From Perlabentimonas sp034003245 (GTDB lineage Bacteria; Bacteroidota; Bacteroidia; Bacteroidales; Tenuifilaceae): a DNA stretch of 64,000 nucleotides. Numbering within the stretch: position 1 is the stretch's first letter; every line of letters starts with the position of its first letter. The position numbers and the translations under genes were made by a program. The DNA lies in NCBI GenBank assembly GCA_034003245.1, contig JAVEYY010000016.1:25233-89232 (forward strand), in the 5' to 3' direction. Shown piece by piece: positions 7,835 through 17,775 of the stretch. The notes under the pieces were generated by a model. That model was given only the letters and a program-made list of their open reading frames with translations, ran no database searches and was not told the origin of the DNA.

Positions 7835-9289
7835 CTACTCCTTTTCAACCGACAAAACCAATCTTACTCCAATATAGCTTCGTTTGTTGCTGGGGTCATC
7901 ACTACCTCTACAGGCAACCCTACTTCCACCAATGTACCCATACCAACTTCCTCCTCTCACAATTCTGAAATCGCCATTATCTGGCCCCTTAGGATTTACC
8001 ACAGGTGTTGGTGAATCGGTGTAAAAATCGAACCAGTCAAAAACCCACTCCCACACATTTCCACTCATATCGTATAGCCCCAACTCGTTGGGTTCCATCG
8101 TTCCCACAGGATGTGTACGATTGCCGCTATTCCCAGAATACCAGGCAACAAAGTTGATGTTATTCCTGCCCGCGTAACGAAATCCCCTGCTCTCCTGCCC
8201 TCCTCTGGCGGCATACTCCCACTCGGCCTCAGTGGGTAATCTGTACTGCTTTTGTGTTAACTCGTTTAGCTTTGCTATATAATCCTGTGCTTCTAACCAG
8301 TTAACCCTTTCAACAGGACAATCGTCGCAGCCTGCAAAATGGCTTGGATTACTGCCCATTATCAGCGTCCACTGCGCCTGTGTCACCTCATATTTGCTGA
8401 TATAAAAATCGCTAACGGTAACCTGATGAACGGGTTTTTCCTCCTTATTGCCATCGCCAAAATTATCGCCCATGCGGAAAGTCCCCCCTTTAACAAACAC
8501 CAACTGATTTTCAAACGGATCGTTTGTCGACCTCAGATCGAAGGTGTAACTTTTCCTCCCCGATTGGGCAACCACCAACTTTTCGGCTATGCTCATCCCG
8601 CTCTTCTCGAACCGAATCAAATGGGTTCCATACCTCAGCCAAATTGTGAGGGGTGTGACCCCTTTTAACTCCTGCTCTATGTATACCTCGGCTCCAGATG
8701 GATTTGTATTTAAGGTAACCTCTCTACCTGAATAAAGCGAGAGCTCAAGCTTCACCGGTTTAACATCGTTTATCTTGACTCTCCTAACAACCCTAGAATA
8801 CTCGGGCTTCTCCACAACCACTTCGTACTCGCCGTAGGGCAAATCGGCTATTACCCGTGGCGAAAAACCATATAAGCGCCCATTTATGCTGATCATTGCC
8901 TGCGAAGGGTCCGTTTCAATATCGATTGCTCCCGTTTTGGGGGTAAGCATCAAATCCACATTCATCTCCCTTCCCTTAACCACAACTATCTCGTACTCGC
9001 GCGAGAAGAAATTCTCCTTCTCAACCCTTATTTTATGCTTCCCTACGGAAACGTTGCCTGTCCATGTTGTAGTACCTTTTATTGTACCATCTACATAAAT
9101 AATTGCATCGATATTTGACGAAATGGTAACCGATACCATCTCCTGCTGCTGGGCAAAAACATCACCTCCAACAGCAATCAACATCAGAATCAAATAAAAA
9201 AATAATGTAAAACCATCGATAAAACGCCCAATCGCTGCCATATCCCAGTATTTATGCTCTTTATCGAATTTAGTAAAAGTCTCCCACAT
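7835..9289 (-). CDS. PEGA-repeat protein with formylglycine-generating-enzyme (SUMF1) domain
   Basis: Predicted exported or membrane-anchored 484-residue protein. An N-terminal hydrophobic segment (about residues 22-42, ending VFAQQQ) could be a signal peptide or anchor. It is followed by three PEGA-type beta modules (about 50-120, 120-190, 190-260) and a C-terminal FGE-sulfatase domain (about 262-484). That domain has FVKGGTFRMGDN, the RLPTEAEWEYAARGG motif, LYDMSGNVWEWV and a VRGGSW ending. Such proteins usually bind or organise envelope components; the copper-binding cysteines of true formylglycine enzymes are not obvious, so catalysis is doubtful. The frame also has an upstream TTG; the ATG ending at 9289 is preferred. 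An internal Met before the hydrophobic run is also possible. Confidence 0.8.
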   Translation of the reverse strand: MWETFTKFDKEHKYWDMAAIGRFIDGFTLFFYLILMLIAVGGDVFAQQQEMVSVTISSNIDAIIYVDGTIKGTTTWTGNVSVGKHKIRVEKENFFSREYEIVVVKGREMNVDLMLTPKTGAIDIETDPSQAMISINGRLYGFSPRVIADLPYGEYEVVVEKPEYSRVVRRVKINDVKPVKLELSLYSGREVTLNTNPSGAEVYIEQELKGVTPLTIWLRYGTHLIRFEKSGMSIAEKLVVAQSGRKSYTFDLRSTNDPFENQLVFVKGGTFRMGDNFGDGNKEEKPVHQVTVSDFYISKYEVTQAQWTLIMGSNPSHFAGCDDCPVERVNWLEAQDYIAKLNELTQKQYRLPTEAEWEYAARGGQESRGFRYAGRNNINFVAWYSGNSGNRTHPVGTMEPNELGLYDMSGNVWEWVFDWFDFYTDSPTPVVNPKGPDNGDFRIVRGGSWYGYIGGSRVACRGSDDPSNKRSYIGVRLVLSVEKE

Positions 9290-9816
9290 ATCAACCAATT
9301 ACCCAAAATATTTCAACATGTACGCCATTCCCATGCTAGCGCCCTAAGTGTTGTCTCCATACCTCCCCCGCCATACGGCCATAGCCGACAAGTTAGGTAC
9401 AGTTTTAATGTATCTAAAGTCGTTAACTTCCCTATTCAAATCCATGTTGAGTTTGCCTGATTGGCCGGTAGGGTTGTATAGCTATAGGGTATAGATTGCT
9501 AGCCTAAAGCACCTCGTAGGACTGCAATAGATCTCAGCAGCCCATTTTACGCCATGGGTTTAATTATGACTAATCATTCGTGTGAAGTTTATACCCTTGA
9601 ATTTAGCCGAATATCAAAGTTATCAAACGTTTATTTACCTGAAAGTAAACCATCTAACTGTTGTTGAAGTATCTTTGTTCAACAATTTGTGTTGCTTAAT
9701 AGTACTTGGAGTTACATCTTTATACAAATTCGCTAGAAACACCTAAAGGTCACTATAACAAAGATAAAAATATATGATATTTTGCCTCTTGATAAACATT
9801 ACATATGATTAAATCC
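9290..9816. other. Intergenic region, 0.5 kb, no gene seen
   Basis: AT-rich non-coding stretch between the PEGA/SUMF1 gene and the TonB receptor gene, both on the minus strand. The only structure seen is a perfect 8-bp inverted repeat, TTGTTGAA/TTCAACAA, with a 9-base spacer at 9661-9685. It could be a terminator stem or a regulator site. Confidence 0.5.
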
Positions 9817-12249
9817 CTAAATAGTAGTATTCTCAAACTGAATCCAACTCTTATTCTTTCTAACCAGGTCTGAATTCTTGCTTTTTCGCAGATCATCAAA
9901 ATATACCTTGTACGATAATGATGGCAGGATTGGGAAAAAGCTAAATTGGTAAAGCGAGTAGGGTTCGGCATTTTGTAGACCAAAACCAGGAATTAGTAAA
10001 TTCTCTTTCGAGGTGTCATGTGTAAACAGGTATGTGTAAGGGTTACGCTTGTTGTAAGCGTTATAAATAGCAAAAGTCCATTGTGCTTTATTCCCGTGTC
10101 GGGTTTGAGTAGTGTAGTGCAATGCTAAATCGAGACGGTGGTAATTTCCCATCCTGTAACTGTTCTTTTCACCATAAATAAAAGCCTCGTAAAAGTATGT
10201 CTCATCCGACTCGCCAGTTAAGCTGGGAATGAAATATCGCCCCAATACAGGCGTGAATGGTAGCCCCGACTGAAGCACCCATGTTGCGCTAAGAGTAAGT
10301 TTTGAGCCCAGCTTACGGTTAAGGTTAAGCGATAGATTATTCGGACGGTCGTAATCGAAGGTGTACTCCCTGCCATCGTTAATGTTCGGGAACTTTCGAG
10401 TGGCTCTGCTCCAAGTGTAACCCACAAAGCCAGTCCAACTACCCCGTGTTTTTCTAACAAGAAACTCTACACCATAAGCTATGCCTTCTCCACCAGTTTC
10501 AACCTTCGAACGCCAGTTGCCATCGCCCATTAGCGATGTGTAGCCCTCACGGTAGGTAGCAATATCTTGTAAAGATTTATGATATGCAGTTGCCTCAATA
10601 TCCCACATACCCTTTATAAAACTTCCCCTCCAGCCTCCCGAAACCTGTTCGGTTCTGGCGGGCTTAATGTCTTTTCCCGCAGGAATCCAAACCTCATTGC
10701 TCATAATTTCGCCCTGAGTGTAAAGCAAGTGTGCGAATTGGCTAGTTTGCATATAACTTACGTTTAGGCTGTTGCTTGAACCAATTAGAATATCGAGCGT
10801 TGCCCTAGGCTCAAGGCTAAATCCACTGTAATTCTCAGAAAAAAAGCTCACTGCCCTCGCCCCCAAGCGGAGTTGAAGCCATCTTGGGATTTCCCATTTT
10901 CCCTCAGCGTAAGCAGTGCTTTCCAGAGCATTAATTGCTGGGTGACTTTTTAAATTAGTGTTGTTAGATATGAATATCTTATTCGGACTGAATCTTAGGA
11001 ACGAAGACTGTAACCCAAAATCAACGCTTAGATTTTGGAATAGTTCAGCTTTAAAGTCCCATTTGTACGATACATCGTTTACCAGAGAACGGAAATCCCT
11101 TTTAAACTCAAACCTATTATCGGGATCGTTGTTGCTATAACCCTGCATATTTTTTAGTCGATATCGTACAAATGATAAGCTTTGTGTTGAATAAACGAAA
11201 GGGCTATGTACCCTGCTCCACCTTGCCGACAACATCCAGTTGCCCCACAAATTGGAAAGCCGAGCTCTCTCCAAACCCGATTCGTTCCAATTCAAGTACC
11301 AGTAGTTCAGGTAGTCGTCGCCCTGATAGAGATTAAAACTTAAGGTATTTTTTGTATCTGGCCGCCAGGTAAATTTCCCGTTGATATCATGAAAACCGTA
11401 GGATAATACGTAATCCCCTCCTCCTGAGAGTATGCTGGCCATTGCAATAACTGGATCGATAAGCGTTTTACGACCTGTAACAATGAAAGTTGAGTTTTCT
11501 ATTGATGTTGGCCCCTCAAGTACAAAAGAGGCATCGGTTACCCCAATGCTATAATTTCCTTTTATTCGAGACGCATTCCCCTCGCGTTGCGCAATATCCA
11601 TTATCGATGATAATTTGCCGCCGTAGCAGGATGGAAAACCGCCCTTATACACGTTGATATTGTTAATAATATCGGGGTTAAAAACAGAGGTAAAACCACC
11701 TAAATGGTTAACGTAGATAAGTGCCACATTGTCGAAAAGGTAAAGATTTTCACCTGGGTTTCCCCCGCGTACAAGAATTGTACTTGTGCCCTCGTTCTGC
11801 GATTGTATACCGGGGAGTAGCTGTATTGCCTTCATCACATCGGGTTTAGCTCCCAGTGATGGTAGCTGTTGGAGTTCGAGGTTGCTTAGTGATGCTATGC
11901 TATGTGTGTGCCGTTTGGTGTGGGTTATAACTACTTCACCAATCCTATTCTCTGGTCTTAGCAATACTTCAATGAATTTTTCGTTACCATCACCTATGTC
12001 TAACACCTGTATCCTATAACCAACGTACGAAACAGTTACCCTGCTTTTGGTCTTTACTGTAATGCTAAAGTGTCCCGAATTGTCGGTAGGTACAACCCTC
12101 ATACTGCTGCTGTCGATAACATGAGCTCCCACAAGCACCTCGCGGCTTAGGCTATCCCTTACAAATCCTGAAATTCGAAGCTGCGCATTTAAATTTAAGT
12201 TGATGACGAGGAGCAATGCTACAGAGGCAAATAAATTCAGTATTTTCAC
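9817..12249 (-). CDS. TonB-dependent outer-membrane receptor with carboxypeptidase-regulatory-like N-domain
   Basis: Predicted 810-residue outer-membrane transporter. It has a signal peptide (cleaved near LNLNAQ), a CarboxypepD_reg-like beta domain (about residues 24-105, RISGFVRDSLSREVLVGAHV) and a plug domain from about 115 (PSLGAKPDVMKAIQLLPGIQ, LVRGGNPGENLYLFDNV). A beta-barrel rich in Tyr/Trp-ended strands follows. The start codon is GTG at 12247-12249, five bases after the stop of the DUF4249 gene. The set resembles the TonB receptor plus DUF4249 lipoprotein pairs of Bacteroidota, implicated in uptake of an unidentified ligand; sugar and metal substrates cannot be told apart here. Confidence 0.88.
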   Translation of the reverse strand: MKILNLFASVALLLVINLNLNAQLRISGFVRDSLSREVLVGAHVIDSSSMRVVPTDNSGHFSITVKTKSRVTVSYVGYRIQVLDIGDGNEKFIEVLLRPENRIGEVVITHTKRHTHSIASLSNLELQQLPSLGAKPDVMKAIQLLPGIQSQNEGTSTILVRGGNPGENLYLFDNVALIYVNHLGGFTSVFNPDIINNINVYKGGFPSCYGGKLSSIMDIAQREGNASRIKGNYSIGVTDASFVLEGPTSIENSTFIVTGRKTLIDPVIAMASILSGGGDYVLSYGFHDINGKFTWRPDTKNTLSFNLYQGDDYLNYWYLNWNESGLERARLSNLWGNWMLSARWSRVHSPFVYSTQSLSFVRYRLKNMQGYSNNDPDNRFEFKRDFRSLVNDVSYKWDFKAELFQNLSVDFGLQSSFLRFSPNKIFISNNTNLKSHPAINALESTAYAEGKWEIPRWLQLRLGARAVSFFSENYSGFSLEPRATLDILIGSSNSLNVSYMQTSQFAHLLYTQGEIMSNEVWIPAGKDIKPARTEQVSGGWRGSFIKGMWDIEATAYHKSLQDIATYREGYTSLMGDGNWRSKVETGGEGIAYGVEFLVRKTRGSWTGFVGYTWSRATRKFPNINDGREYTFDYDRPNNLSLNLNRKLGSKLTLSATWVLQSGLPFTPVLGRYFIPSLTGESDETYFYEAFIYGEKNSYRMGNYHRLDLALHYTTQTRHGNKAQWTFAIYNAYNKRNPYTYLFTHDTSKENLLIPGFGLQNAEPYSLYQFSFFPILPSLSYKVYFDDLRKSKNSDLVRKNKSWIQFENTTI

Positions 12250-12254
12250 AAATC

Positions 12255-13169
12255 TTAGTTGTTAGGGTCAATTATTTCAGACTTAACCGACGAGTATCCA
12301 ACTACAATTCCGTAGCCATTCTGCACATTGCTATGCAGCTTATAGTTACCCGTAACACCCACCGAAAGGAATGGTTCGCTGTTTGCCAATTCGTACAAGT
12401 ACTGCTGCTTTATAAACTTGTAGTAGTTCGGGCAAATGGTTCGGAGTTCAACCTGAAGAGGGTATAGCTCAGCAACCCAACCCGTTCCATTAGAGTTCAT
12501 TGCGCTACCCGTCGAATAGTTAATGGTCATTGTGTAGGCGTTCTCACTAATAAACTTGTTGCTAAACACTGCGATTGGCAGCCCCTCGTTTAGCAGGATA
12601 GGGTCAACTATACTTTTAAGCCATGCTGTCGATATATCATCTCCATACCTGAATAGATTTATAACAACTTGGTAGTAAACATCCGATTCGGGTTTATTAG
12701 CGAATGTAAGTTTTATTGAGGGGAAAGCAACGCCCTCCTCATCGACCCATGCCTTATTTAAATGATCAACACTTATAATATTCATATGCGTTGGGATACG
12801 GGTAATGCTCATTGCAGTTGGGTAACCAGGAATGGTTATCTCGCAGCGGTATTCGCTACCCTCCTGTGCTAATTGCTCCGATTGGTAAAGCCCATCACCA
12901 ATGTACTTCAGTGTTTCGGTTAAAACATTATCAACGAAAACTACCACATCGGCATTATTAACCTCAGGTGTAGGCTCTGAGCTAAGCGTTACTGCCAACG
13001 ATACCTTAATAGTAATTGGACTACCAGCCTTAATCACACTGCTTAAAACTGGCTTTTGCTCAAATTCGGGTGGATACCAATCGATTTTGGTGCGACAACC
13101 CATTAATATCGCCATTAGCGCTAAGGATAATGTAAATAGATAGACTAGAAGGGTGTGTTTTGTTTTCAT
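12255..13169 (-). CDS. DUF4249-type lipoprotein
   Basis: Predicted 304-residue surface or periplasmic lipoprotein with a signal peptide ending AILMGC. The body resembles the DUF4249 family that accompanies TonB receptors: WYPPEFEQKPVLSSVI start, VYVDN-like strand VVFVDN, and a GLYQS turn. The ATG ending at 13169 is chosen; a TTG 12 bases earlier is also in frame. It lies 8 bases after the upstream beta-barrel gene and 5 bases before the receptor gene, indicating a three-gene operon. A role as receptor accessory (lid or ligand capture) is inferred from context only. Confidence 0.75.
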   Translation of the reverse strand: MKTKHTLLVYLFTLSLALMAILMGCRTKIDWYPPEFEQKPVLSSVIKAGSPITIKVSLAVTLSSEPTPEVNNADVVVFVDNVLTETLKYIGDGLYQSEQLAQEGSEYRCEITIPGYPTAMSITRIPTHMNIISVDHLNKAWVDEEGVAFPSIKLTFANKPESDVYYQVVINLFRYGDDISTAWLKSIVDPILLNEGLPIAVFSNKFISENAYTMTINYSTGSAMNSNGTGWVAELYPLQVELRTICPNYYKFIKQQYLYELANSEPFLSVGVTGNYKLHSNVQNGYGIVVGYSSVKSEIIDPNN

Positions 13170-13177
13170 ATTGAGAA

Positions 13178-13783
13178 TCAAAATTTAAACTCTAGCCCAG
13201 CATTCAACCTCGATTTCCCATTGTTGTAAAACCTACCAGCTGAATAACCGAGAGTTAAACCAATTCGTCGAGTGAAGTAGAAACTTGCATTACAGCCAAT
13301 CCCAAATTCTGTAAAGGGTTTATTCCAGAATTTAATCCAGTCGTTGTTTTTCTCTTCAGTCCATCTAGCCGACACCAAACCGATATTCGATGTGGTCATT
13401 AGTTTAAAACGGAGGTTGTCTTTTCCTGTTATGATGGGTAAAATATCATATGTAAAACTTAATCCGTAAAATATTGTTTTACTTCTCATATACATTTCAC
13501 TTTCTTGTGAAACCTTATGACTCATAACAGAATAAGCAGTATAACCACCTGCATCAAAATTTTTAAAAACTTTATAGCAAGCTTTGATATAAAAAGCAGC
13601 AGTAGGAAGTGGTATTGAATATTCGGTACCATCGGGGTTAATACCTGTTCCTGGTCTCTCGTCTATGACCTCATAAACCCCCAATGAAATGTTTACTTTT
13701 CGATTAATAATACCTGTAGCATACAAATTATTAAATGTTAAACAGATTACGCTAAATGTGATTACTAAATAAATTCTTCTCAT
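13178..13783 (-). CDS. Small outer-membrane beta-barrel-like protein, unknown function
   Basis: Predicted 201-residue protein with a signal peptide (ends NNLYATG). Short amphipathic strands alternate with aromatic girdle residues, and the C-terminal strand ends in Phe (LNAGLEFKF), typical of outer-membrane barrels. No named family was recognised. It begins the operon with the DUF4249 lipoprotein and TonB receptor, so it may be an accessory of the same surface system. Confidence 0.6.
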   Translation of the reverse strand: MRRIYLVITFSVICLTFNNLYATGIINRKVNISLGVYEVIDERPGTGINPDGTEYSIPLPTAAFYIKACYKVFKNFDAGGYTAYSVMSHKVSQESEMYMRSKTIFYGLSFTYDILPIITGKDNLRFKLMTTSNIGLVSARWTEEKNNDWIKFWNKPFTEFGIGCNASFYFTRRIGLTLGYSAGRFYNNGKSRLNAGLEFKF

Positions 13784-13885
13784 ATTTTAAAAATGATAAT
13801 CGTAAGTAAAATAAATTCTAAATAATTCTAAATTTATATACCCCCCCCTGTCAGACTATAAGAACTAACAGGGGAGAATAATATT

Positions 13886-14863
13886 TTAGTATTTTACAAA
13901 TGATTTTGTGCAACCAGCTGCGTTTTTTGCATATGCATAGTAGTAATAGAAGTATGGTTCATAAACCCAAGTTAGTACATCGGATTGCTTAAATTTTATG
14001 CTTTCACTTAAAACAGCTTCATTAACGCTAGAACCCTGTGCAGTTAAAATTTGGTCGATATTTGAGATAGCATCTGTACTAATTAGATCAATTTCAAAAT
14101 CTGTTCTAAGTGTTTTTTGAAACCATATTCCTAAAGATCTTTTAAAATTAGTAATTTTATATTCTGTTTCCCTATCTGTTTGTACTTTCCCAGGAACAGT
14201 CCAATGAAACAACTCTGTTTGAATAAACAACTTTATTCTATAATAATCTCCATTTGCCCATTTATCATTATGATCCTCATATTGCTCTTTCTTTGAACCT
14301 GATGTTTCTTTAATAATTTTTTGGACATTGAAAATTGGGTTGCTTTGAGCCTCACCAGCAGTTTCCAATTTATATAAACTGGAAATATTCAAAACCTCAG
14401 TTGAAACTATCGCTTTTTCAAACCTTTTAAAAGCAAAATCTCCAATAATATACATTTTGTCCTCATTAATCAAGTATCTTGCTTTGTTATCATACTCTCG
14501 GGGTAAACAGTATGTGTCGCCAGTATAGTCAGTATCGAATACTAAGAATTTGTTGTTGTTTGATACAAAGGCTTCAATTTCACCTTTGCTTTTGAAATTA
14601 TCAGGGTTTATTGAGTGGTAAAACTCATCACAAATTCTACCAAATGAATTATACCCTAATGCATTTTCGTAATTTACGATTTCATCATTTGTCATTTTAC
14701 TTGTCTTATTAGCAGCAATAATAAATTCCTCAAGTGTTTTAAAAGAGGGAATACTAGTATTCAGTAGTATTTCGTTATTAAAAGCATTAGTTCCTAATTC
14801 ATCTTTTTTACATGAAATAAAAACCGAAAAAATTATTAGAATTAGTAAAACCTTGAATTTCAT
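13886..14863 (-). CDS. Unknown lipoprotein
   Basis: Predicted 325-residue lipoprotein: signal peptide with lipobox VFISC followed by KKDE, a common outer-leaflet export context in Bacteroidota. The mature part is Asn/Lys-rich and has no motif that I recognise. The frame opens upstream to 14902, but the signal peptide begins at the ATG ending at 14863. It lies 102 bases upstream of the beta-barrel/DUF4249/TonB operon on the same strand, possibly with its own promoter. The lower G+C content than neighbouring genes hints at a recently acquired or fast-evolving gene. Confidence 0.65.
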   Translation of the reverse strand: MKFKVLLILIIFSVFISCKKDELGTNAFNNEILLNTSIPSFKTLEEFIIAANKTSKMTNDEIVNYENALGYNSFGRICDEFYHSINPDNFKSKGEIEAFVSNNNKFLVFDTDYTGDTYCLPREYDNKARYLINEDKMYIIGDFAFKRFEKAIVSTEVLNISSLYKLETAGEAQSNPIFNVQKIIKETSGSKKEQYEDHNDKWANGDYYRIKLFIQTELFHWTVPGKVQTDRETEYKITNFKRSLGIWFQKTLRTDFEIDLISTDAISNIDQILTAQGSSVNEAVLSESIKFKQSDVLTWVYEPYFYYYYAYAKNAAGCTKSFVKY

Positions 14864-15829
14864 AATTCGTATTGTTATTTTGGTTATATACCTACGCGGC
14901 AACCCACCTTTCCACGGGATTTTTTAAGGGTTGCTGCGTTTTATTTGTTCCATTAGGGTGGGAAACCCGCCAATTGTTTGAGGTTTGGCATCCCTGGATC
15001 ATAATGTTTTACATAAAATTGGCATTTAGCTTATGGAAGGATGGCAAAGGTTTTTTAGTTTTTTGCCTTTACTACTTTCACTAAGTTAATGCAATCGGGA
15101 TGTAAAGCATGGAAGTTTACGCACTGTTAAGTTTTAATTTTGTGCCCCAAAAATGCATAGCATCTTCTAGGGGAATCGGTTTTAGTTGGTTTTGAGGGCC
15201 TCCTTTCTGGTTTAATTAAAACTTGTGGATTTTTGTTCTTCCTAACAATCTGATAGGGCAAACATTAAAAAGATAAAAAAATGAGTAATTTACTGTGCAG
15301 ATTGATAATCTATTCATATTGATAAGATAATTTGTCTGATATTGATTAAACGTAAATCTTTACAATCTTTAACGAGTAATGATTAAGGGCATTAGGATTC
15401 GATCAAAGTTTATAGCCCTTTTCTCAAAAAATAATGCCATCTTACTTGCACCTTCAACTATTTACTGTAATGAAAAATTAAACCTACAAACTTCCCCAAT
15501 ATTTTACCCAAAGTTAAGTAACAGCTATATACTTGTCAAATTTTTGCCAATGAAAAAATATAGAAAAAATAATATTTTTCTATAACACTTATAAATGCAA
15601 CTATTGTAGTGCGAGGAGTAATTTTAGTAAAAATGCGGTTTTTGAGCCCTCTTTTTAACAGAGTTTTAGCTGTAAGGCTTATGGGTATTGGGGTTCGGAT
15701 TTTTTCTTGATTTAAACGGGTTGCTGGCCTCCCTACTGCCTATCTACCAACCATTACCGTCAAGTTAACTGAGTTTGTACCCTGTATATCCGGGTTTATC
15801 ACAATATTTTGGGATGGTAGAGCAATATC
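14864..15829. other. AT-rich intergenic region, nearly 1 kb
   Basis: No gene with recognisable content. Short open frames here (the longest about 70 codons) have no signal, motif or coding-like composition. It forms the AT-rich flank of the GC-rich repeat island that begins near 15.83 kb. Confidence 0.6.
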
Positions 15830-17430
15830 AAGGCAAAAAATCAAGGTGGAATGGACTTGAGAAAGCTAAAAGTTTGCTATGAGCGTAGTACGGTGGGCTG
15901 GTAAACCGTGCGTACTTTGCGAATTCGGTGAAGCCAAACGGGCGGGGGCGTTTGAGGGCGATTGCATCGCTTTCGTAATACTTCTTGCAGGCTCCCGCTT
16001 TAGCGGGACAAGTTTTACATGCATTTAGCAATTCTCCCGTAAGCCTGAGATTCTATCGCTGCTCCGGCTTCGCCTCTTCGGCCTTCAGCGTGCACCCGTA
16101 GCGCTCAAGTGCTGAGCCACTGGCAGGGCAGGCCCTAGAGGAGCGCTACGCCGCTCTACCCATTCGGCAACGCTTGCCAGCTACGCACCCTATCACATAT
16201 TCAGAACCCCATGACAAACCGAAGTGATTGCGCTCCGCAGGCCACAGGGGCTCAGCCGTAGAGCGCAGGGTAGCACGCTGTAAGCCTTGATTTTTTGTTT
16301 CTTTTTTATCAAGAAAAAAGTAAAGTAAAAGACCCCAGTAGAATTCTAGAGGGGCCACGCACCAGAAGCTTGCCATAAGCGTAATGCGGTGGGCTGGTAA
16401 ACCATGCGTACTTAGCGAATTCGGTGAAGCCAAACGGGCAGAGGTGTTGGAGGGCGATTGCATCGCTTTCGTAATACTTCTTGCAGGCTCCCGCTTTAGC
16501 GGGACAAGTTTTACATGCATTTAGCAAATCTCCCGTAAGCCTGAGATTCTATCGCTGCTCCGGCTTCGCCTCTTCGGCCTTCAGCGTGCACCCGTAGCGC
16601 TCAAGCGCTGAGCACCTGGCAGGGCAAGCCCTAGAGGAGCGCTGCGCTGCAATCCCCTTTCGAAACGGTAGATAATTACCACTAGTAGTACTGCCAGCTA
16701 TAGCTGGATTGACTCGAAGCGATTGCGCTCCGCAGGCCACAGGGGCTCAGCCGTAGAGCGCAGGGTAGCACGCTGTAAACCTTGATTTTTTGTTACTTTT
16801 TTATCAAGAAAAAAGTAAAGTAAAAGACCCCAGTAGAATTCTAGAGGGGCCACGCACCAGAAGCTTGCCATAAGCGTAATGCGGTGGGCTGGTAACCCGA
16901 GCGTACTTTGCGAGCTCGGCGAAGCCAAACGGGCACAGGTGTTGGAGGGCGATTGCATCGCTTTCGTAATACTTCTTGCAGGCTCCCGCTTTAGCGGGAC
17001 AAGTTTTACATGCATTTAGCAAATCTCCCGTAAGCCTGAGATTCTATCGCTGCTCCGGCTTCGCCTCTTCGGCCTTCAGCGTGCACCCGTAGCGCTCAAG
17101 CGCTGAGCACCTGGCAGGGCAAGCCCTAGAGGAGCGCTGCGCTGCAATCCCCTTTCGAAACGGTAGATAATTACCACTAGTAGTACTGCCAGTTATAGCT
17201 GGATTGACTCGAAGCGATTGCGCTCCGCAGGCCACAGGGGCTCAGCCGTAGAGCGCAGGGTAGCACGCTGTAAGCCTTGATTTTTTGTTACTTTTTTATC
17301 AAGAAAAAAGTAAAAGTAAAAGACCCGAGTAGAATTCTAGAGGGGCCACGCACCAGAAGCTTGCCATAAGCGTAATGCGGTGGGCTAGTAAACCGTGCGT
17401 ACTTTGCGAATTCGGTGAAGCCAAACGGGC
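15830..17430. repeat. 495-bp tandem direct repeat, about 3.3 copies
   Basis: Units begin at about 15830 (divergent 5' part), 16297, 16792 and 17287 (partial). The same landmark, GAGCGCAGGGTAGCACGCTG, recurs at 16261, 16756 and 17251, exactly 495 bases apart. Units 2 and 3 are nearly identical; unit 1 differs in its middle section, where units 2-3 carry a segment with CCACTAGTAGTACTGCC. Each unit contains several palindromes, including a poly-T/poly-A hairpin (TTACTTTTTT-ATCAAG-AAAAAAGTAA). Open frames of 60-120 codons on the minus strand recur per unit, but they are not conserved as proteins. Confidence 0.9.
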
Positions 17431-17464
17431 GGGGGCGGTGGTAAAACGGGCGGGGGCGGTGGGG
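17423..17464. repeat. Short GC-rich tandem repeat
   Basis: AAACGGGCGGGGGCGGTGGT-like units occur twice in a row at the truncated end of the fourth 495-bp unit. They are strongly G-rich on the plus strand and could form a G-quadruplex. This looks like a breakpoint between repeat modules. Confidence 0.65.
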
Positions 17465-17775
17465 GGAATGCCAAATCATTAGCCCCATGTGCGAGGGCGC
17501 TTGCGTTCGATTTGAACCATAAAGGAGGGTGGACACAGGAATCAGTAAGCTGCGCTCGCTCGTGAATACGCCGAAACAAGACCTCAACCCAGCGGTTCAA
17601 ATCGCTTACGTCGCCATGGGGCTTACGATTTGGCAGGGCGTGTGGCAGCATCCCTGCCTGCCGAAACAGCAGTGCAGGCAGGGTTTTACCTTCCCGCCTG
17701 ACCGCTGCAGACGGGCAGGGATTCTTTGCTTACCCGTTAATTCAAAGACCATAGGGCTAAGCAGTTCTTTCAGCC
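17465..17775. repeat. Non-coding hairpin-rich segment of the repeat island
   Basis: Contains a strong inverted repeat, CCCTGCCTGC ... GCAGGCAGGG followed by T (about 17651-17684), and further GC-rich stems. A minus-strand open frame of 88 codons (17385-17651) crosses it but runs through the poly-G repeat and the module boundary, so it is not called as a gene. Confidence 0.55.

Noticed and set aside
9661..9685. Rex site from TTGTTGAA/TTCAACAA
   Set aside because: The half-sites are spaced too far apart (25-bp span) and carry GAA/TTC at the inner positions. It does not fit the 18-bp Rex format.
14872..15084. 70-codon plus-strand frame with hydrophobic residues
   Set aside because: Only weakly hydrophobic, no start signal or motif, and it lies in AT-rich sequence overlapping the upstream region of the lipoprotein gene.
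17385..17651. 88-codon frame with a poly-proline stretch
   Set aside because: The proline run is the translation of the poly-G tandem repeat, and the frame spans the junction of two repeat modules.
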